Source of the DNA: Candidatus Curtissbacteria bacterium RIFCSPHIGHO2_12_FULL_41_17
GTDB lineage: Bacteria; Patescibacteriota; Microgenomatia; Curtissbacterales; GWA2-41-24
Assembly (NCBI GenBank): GCA_001774945.1
Contig: MFBL01000035.1
Location: 1-13,588, forward strand
Direction: 5' to 3'
Length of the DNA stretch: 13,588 nt
Position 1 is the stretch's first letter. Each line of letters begins with the position of its first letter. The notes under the pieces were generated by a model, which was given only the letters and a program-made list of their open reading frames with translations, did no database searches and was not told the origin of the DNA. This document shows, in pieces, positions 12,121 to 13,588 of this stretch. The position numbers and the translations under genes were made by a program.

Positions 12121-12552
12121 CTAATCTTTAGAGGCTGGTTTTCCGTCATGTCCAACTATATGCTGCATGGCTCCGGTCCGGGTAGTAAAAAATCCTCCCA
12201 GATCCGGTCTATATTGCAGTGCATGAAATTCTTCCTCAGAGGCTCGAAACCTGGGATTATCCTCAGTTGGAGGACTCAACACCCTTCTCATAGCACCAAG
12301 CCCTGCTAAAATTCCTCTAATCTCGCTACCACCCTCGGCCTCAGCCTTAAAAATTTCAAATTCATGATAACCGTCGCTAACTTTATTCCCTACCTCATCA
12401 ACAATATAAGTAAGGGACCCTTCTTTAACGAAATGATACTTTTTTTGGTTTTCACCCAAAATTACCGGATTTATTTCTCTGTTAGCAGAGTCTGCTTGTT
12501 CTCCTTTGTTGCCTTTGATGATAATAGGTAGGTTTTCTGCACCCTCTGTCAT
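12121..12552 (-). CDS. Hypothetical protein, 143 residues, perhaps truncated
   Basis: Soluble protein with MTEGAENLPIIIKGNKGE at the N-terminus. The stretch KYHFVKEGSLTYIVDEVGNK, then VSDGYHEFEIF, resembles one unit of WG-like repeat proteins common in CPR bacteria; this is weak pattern recognition. The C-terminus is MQHIVGHDGKPASKD before TAG, after which the same frame continues open for 43 codons, so the protein may be cut short. ATG 12552 lies 13 bases after a perfect TATAAT. The gene sits between two direct repeats. Confidence 0.6.
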   Translation of the reverse strand: MTEGAENLPIIIKGNKGEQADSANREINPVILGENQKKYHFVKEGSLTYIVDEVGNKVSDGYHEFEIFKAEAEGGSEIRGILAGLGAMRRVLSPPTEDNPRFRASEEEFHALQYRPDLGGFFTTRTGAMQHIVGHDGKPASKD

Positions 12553-12565
12553 AGTTACTAATTTT

Positions 12566-12571
12566 ATTATA
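12566..12571 (-). promoter_or_regulatory. -10 box of the 143-residue gene
   Basis: Perfect TATAAT on the minus strand, 13 bases before the ATG; expected leader of about six bases. No -35 visible. Confidence 0.5.
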
Positions 12572-12577
12572 CGGTCT

Positions 12578-12622
12578 TAGTCCCTGCGGTGCCTAGATGC
12601 CTGCCCGCCTCTGGAGGGACTA
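12578..12622. repeat. Inverted repeat TAGTCCCT / AGGGACTA
   Basis: Perfect eight-base arms at 12578-12585 and 12615-12622 between the GIY-YIG gene and the 143-residue gene. The right arm covers the GIY-YIG stop codon. Confidence 0.7.
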
Positions 12623-12630
12623 TGTTGGAA
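12588..12630 (+). repeat. GAGGGACTATGTTGGAA repeat, upstream copy
   Basis: TGCCTGCCC (12599-12607) and GAGGGACTATGTTGGAA (12614-12630), matching 11895-11947. It also encodes the last residues (FPT, stop) of GIY-YIG B, which differ from those of GIY-YIG A. Confidence 0.75.
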
Positions 12631-12874
12631 AGTAAAATTTCAACATCTTTTTAATACTTCGTCTTCCCCAACCACTTTTAAGAAACTTTTCTCTGGCTTT
12701 CGCATCTTTTATGTCTAAAAATGCTTCGTAATAAATTAGCTTGTATGGCCTAAAGGGTTTTGTCGCTAAACTTTTTCCCTCATTATGTTGTTTTGATCTT
12801 CTTTCGATGTTATCTGTAAAACCAATATAAAGTCTTCCATCCTTATCACTTTGAAGAATATACACAAAATACAT
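12620..12874 (-). CDS. Single-domain GIY-YIG nuclease B
   Basis: An 84-residue GIY-YIG domain protein, close relative of the one at 7883-8131 with no alignment gaps over 82 residues. VYI (4-6), YIG (16-18), R26, H30 and E62 are present, so it is probably an active DNA-nicking enzyme. I use ATG 12874; the frame extends to GTG 12919, but that stretch is palindromic DNA. It lies downstream of tRNA-Ser(GGA) on the same strand, with a palindrome array and a tRNA 3' remnant between. The last residues come from the ACTATGTTGGAA repeat, suggesting repeat insertion at the 3' end. Confidence 0.88.
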   Translation of the reverse strand: MYFVYILQSDKDGRLYIGFTDNIERRSKQHNEGKSLATKPFRPYKLIYYEAFLDIKDAKAREKFLKSGWGRRSIKKMLKFYFPT

Positions 12875-12881
12875 AGCTGGC

Positions 12882-12913
12882 GTCGCGTAATAAATCAGAG
12901 ATTTAAACGCGAC
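12882..12913. repeat. Hairpin just upstream of GIY-YIG B
   Basis: GTCGCGT (12882-12888) pairs with ACGCGAC (12907-12913), and TAAATC (12891-12896) pairs with GATTTA (12900-12905) around loop AGA. Confidence 0.85.
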
Positions 12914-12915
12914 AG

Positions 12916-12950
12916 CCACGTTTAAATTGCTTTAGCAATTTATTACGTGG
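12916..12950. repeat. Hairpin abutting tRNA 3' remnant
   Basis: CCACGT (12916-12921) pairs with ACGTGG (12945-12950), and TAAATTGC (12923-12930) with GCAATTTA (12935-12942), loop TTTA: a 14-bp stem with a small bulge. Its outer arm runs into the tRNA-Ser remnant, as the palindrome at 8139-8199 runs up to tRNA-Ser(GCU). Confidence 0.85.
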
Positions 12951-12963
12951 CGGAGAGGGAGGG
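12949..12963 (-). pseudogene. Copy of the 3' end of tRNA-Ser(GGA)
   Basis: GGCGGAGAGGGAGGG is identical to 13142-13156 (T-arm end, acceptor, discriminator and two following bases). It lies 193 bp downstream of the intact tRNA end with no tRNA body. Confidence 0.8.
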
Positions 12964-12966
12964 GTG

Positions 12967-13139
12967 TATTCCTTAGGAATAGTATAGCGCACTGCGTTTG
13001 CACTTAGAGTATAAAGCACTATTGAAACATCGATTTCAATAGTAGAGAAATACTCGCAAGCTATGCTTATTTACGAACCAAAGGGTTAAATCAATCTCCC
13101 CCAACCATTGGAAACCGAGAATAAATTCTCAATTTCCAA
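12967..13139. repeat. Palindrome array between remnant and intact tRNA-Ser(GGA)
   Basis: TATTCCT/AGGAATA (12967-12981), ACTATTGAAA/TTTCAATAGT (13018-13043, loop CATCGA), and TTGGAAA/TTTCCAA enclosing GAGAAT/ATTCTC (13108-13139). The three are unrelated in sequence. No gene is seen in this stretch. Confidence 0.8.
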
Positions 13140-13143
13140 CGGG

Positions 13144-13230
13144 CGGAGAGGGAGGGATTCGAACCCTCGATACGCTCACGCGCATACGGCATTTCCAGTG
13201 CCGCCCGTTCGGCCACTCCGGCACCTCTCC
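13144..13230 (-). tRNA. tRNA-Ser(GGA)
   Basis: 87 nt. Acceptor GGAGAGG pairs with CCTCTCC, discriminator G73. Anticodon stem CGGCA/TGCCG, loop CTGGAAA, anticodon GGA. Long variable arm TACGC/GCGTA-type, T arm GAGGG/CCCTC with TTCGAAT. D arm GCCGGAGTGGCCGAAC differs from the other serine tRNAs here. CCA not encoded. Confidence 0.95.
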
Positions 13231-13234
13231 ATTT

Positions 13235-13313
13235 CGCGCTAGTCCACATTAGGCCCGCAGTCCTGAGTTCATCGAAGGACGAGGACCGCAAGCTTTGCTT
13301 ATGCGACCTCTCC
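13235..13313 (-). pseudogene. tRNA-Ser 5' fragment interrupted by a repeat
   Basis: On the minus strand GGAGAGGTCGCATA (13313-13300) and GTGGACTAGCGCG (13247-13235) together match the first 27 bases of tRNA-Ser(UGA) and tRNA-Ser(CGA). They are split in the D loop by 52 bases of dispersed repeat, and the tRNA body is missing after that. The intact tRNA-Ser(GGA) begins four bases later. Confidence 0.75.
13248..13299 (-). repeat. Dispersed hairpin repeat inside tRNA-Ser fragment
   Basis: Minus strand: AAGCTTGCGGTCCTCG, then hairpin arms GTCCT/AGGAC, then CTGCGGGCCTAAT. It matches 11531-11577 almost throughout; the arms differ by a compensatory pair change. Confidence 0.85.
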
Positions 13314-13323
13314 TTAGGGTACA

Positions 13324-13329
13324 ATTATA
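13324..13329 (-). promoter_or_regulatory. -10 box for serine tRNA transcript
   Basis: Perfect TATAAT on the minus strand, 10 bases before the 5' end of the tRNA-Ser fragment. It was probably the original tRNA promoter and now drives fragment plus tRNA-Ser(GGA). The -35 is weak. Confidence 0.55.
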
Positions 13330-13367
13330 TCGCGAATTGTGGTAAATATTCAGGCGAGGTGTTTTAA

Positions 13368-13588
13368 GTGACGGACCAGGTAGATGAAATAAAGTCCAAG
13401 GTCGATATTGTAGAAGTAGCGTCTTCCTATTTTCCGCTTAAAAAATCGGGCAGGAATTTTGCGGCGCTTTGTCCATTCCACGGCGAAAAGACGCCTTCTT
13501 TTATGATTTCGCCGGAACGGCAGGTTTTTAAATGTTTTGGCTGTGGCGAAGGCGGGGATGTTTTTACTTTTTTGGAAAAGGTTGAAGG
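13368..13588 (+). CDS. dnaG: DNA primase, N-terminal part (runs off window)
   Basis: The first 73 residues of bacterial primase, which makes RNA primers at replication forks. This part is the CHC2 zinc-binding domain: C35, H38, C56 and C59, in CPFHGEKTPSF and FKCFGCGEGGDVFTFLEK, preceded by the family start VDEIKSKVDIVEVASSYFPL. The start is GTG 13368-13370 with GAGGTG at 13356-13361 (spacing six). It is divergent from the serine tRNA transcript; the 54 bases between hold the tRNA -10 box. Confidence 0.96.
   Translation, partial: MTDQVDEIKSKVDIVEVASSYFPLKKSGRNFAALCPFHGEKTPSFMISPERQVFKCFGCGEGGDVFTFLEKVE

Noticed and set aside
12918..13140. CRISPR array
   Set aside because: The palindromes differ in sequence and spacing, there is no constant repeat and no cas gene.
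13091..13324. A 77-codon minus-strand frame
   Set aside because: It reads through tRNA-Ser(GGA) and the broken tRNA fragment, with no ribosome binding site; coding is an artefact.

Overview
This window looks like chromosome from a Candidate Phyla Radiation (Patescibacteria) bacterium, most likely Microgenomates-like. The evidence is compact genes, many small CPR-type hypothetical proteins, tRNAs and a tmRNA with no encoded CCA, single-domain GIY-YIG nucleases beside tRNAs, and several start codons sitting directly behind a -10 box. This is an inference; no 16S or ribosomal protein gene is present to confirm it.

Layout. 1-2030: the tail of a small membrane protein, then a PP2C-like / coiled-coil / beta-propeller membrane protein. 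2034-3219: tmRNA (ssrA) with its own promoter, a small ORF with a very strong Shine-Dalgarno, then smpB convergent, so both halves of the trans-translation system sit together. 3234-4865: a large protein with a kinase-like catalytic core, upstream of smpB on the same strand. 4940-6888: a ComF-like phosphoribosyltransferase and a PIG-V-like GT-C membrane glycosyltransferase. 7100-7573: a DUF4258/DUF2283 pair. 7792-9214: tRNA-Ser(UGA), GIY-YIG, tRNA-Ser(GCU), a two-helix membrane protein, tRNA-Arg(GCG) and tRNA-Ser(CGA). 9269-10927: a hypothetical gene, a Nudix 5' remnant, a VapC/AbrB toxin-antitoxin pair and an intact Nudix hydrolase. 11147-11814: a PIN/Phd toxin-antitoxin pair. 12121-12874: a hypothetical gene and a second GIY-YIG nuclease. 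12882-13313: a dense palindrome array, tRNA-Ser(GGA) and broken tRNA-Ser pieces. 13368-end: the start of dnaG.

The most unusual signal is structural. Four different serine tRNA genes lie in one window, and three of the four sit beside anomalies. Two have a 15-19 bp copy of their own 3' end 166-193 bp further downstream. One is preceded by a serine-tRNA 5' fragment split in its D-loop by a dispersed hairpin repeat. Two related GIY-YIG nuclease genes lie just downstream of serine tRNAs, each separated from the tRNA (or its 3' remnant) by strong palindromes that abut the tRNA terminus. Together this suggests a small palindrome-plus-GIY-YIG mobile module that targets the 3' ends of serine tRNA genes; that model is inference. 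The same dispersed hairpin repeat lies between the Phd antitoxin and its PIN toxin, and related sequence is inserted in frame in comF. The hairpin arms of two copies differ by compensatory changes.

Several genes (kinase-like protein, DUF4258, AbrB, Nudix, the 143-residue protein) have a -10 hexamer only 6-13 bases before the start codon, pointing to leaderless or nearly leaderless mRNAs. A minority (comF, dnaG, the ORF after tmRNA) have good Shine-Dalgarno sequences.
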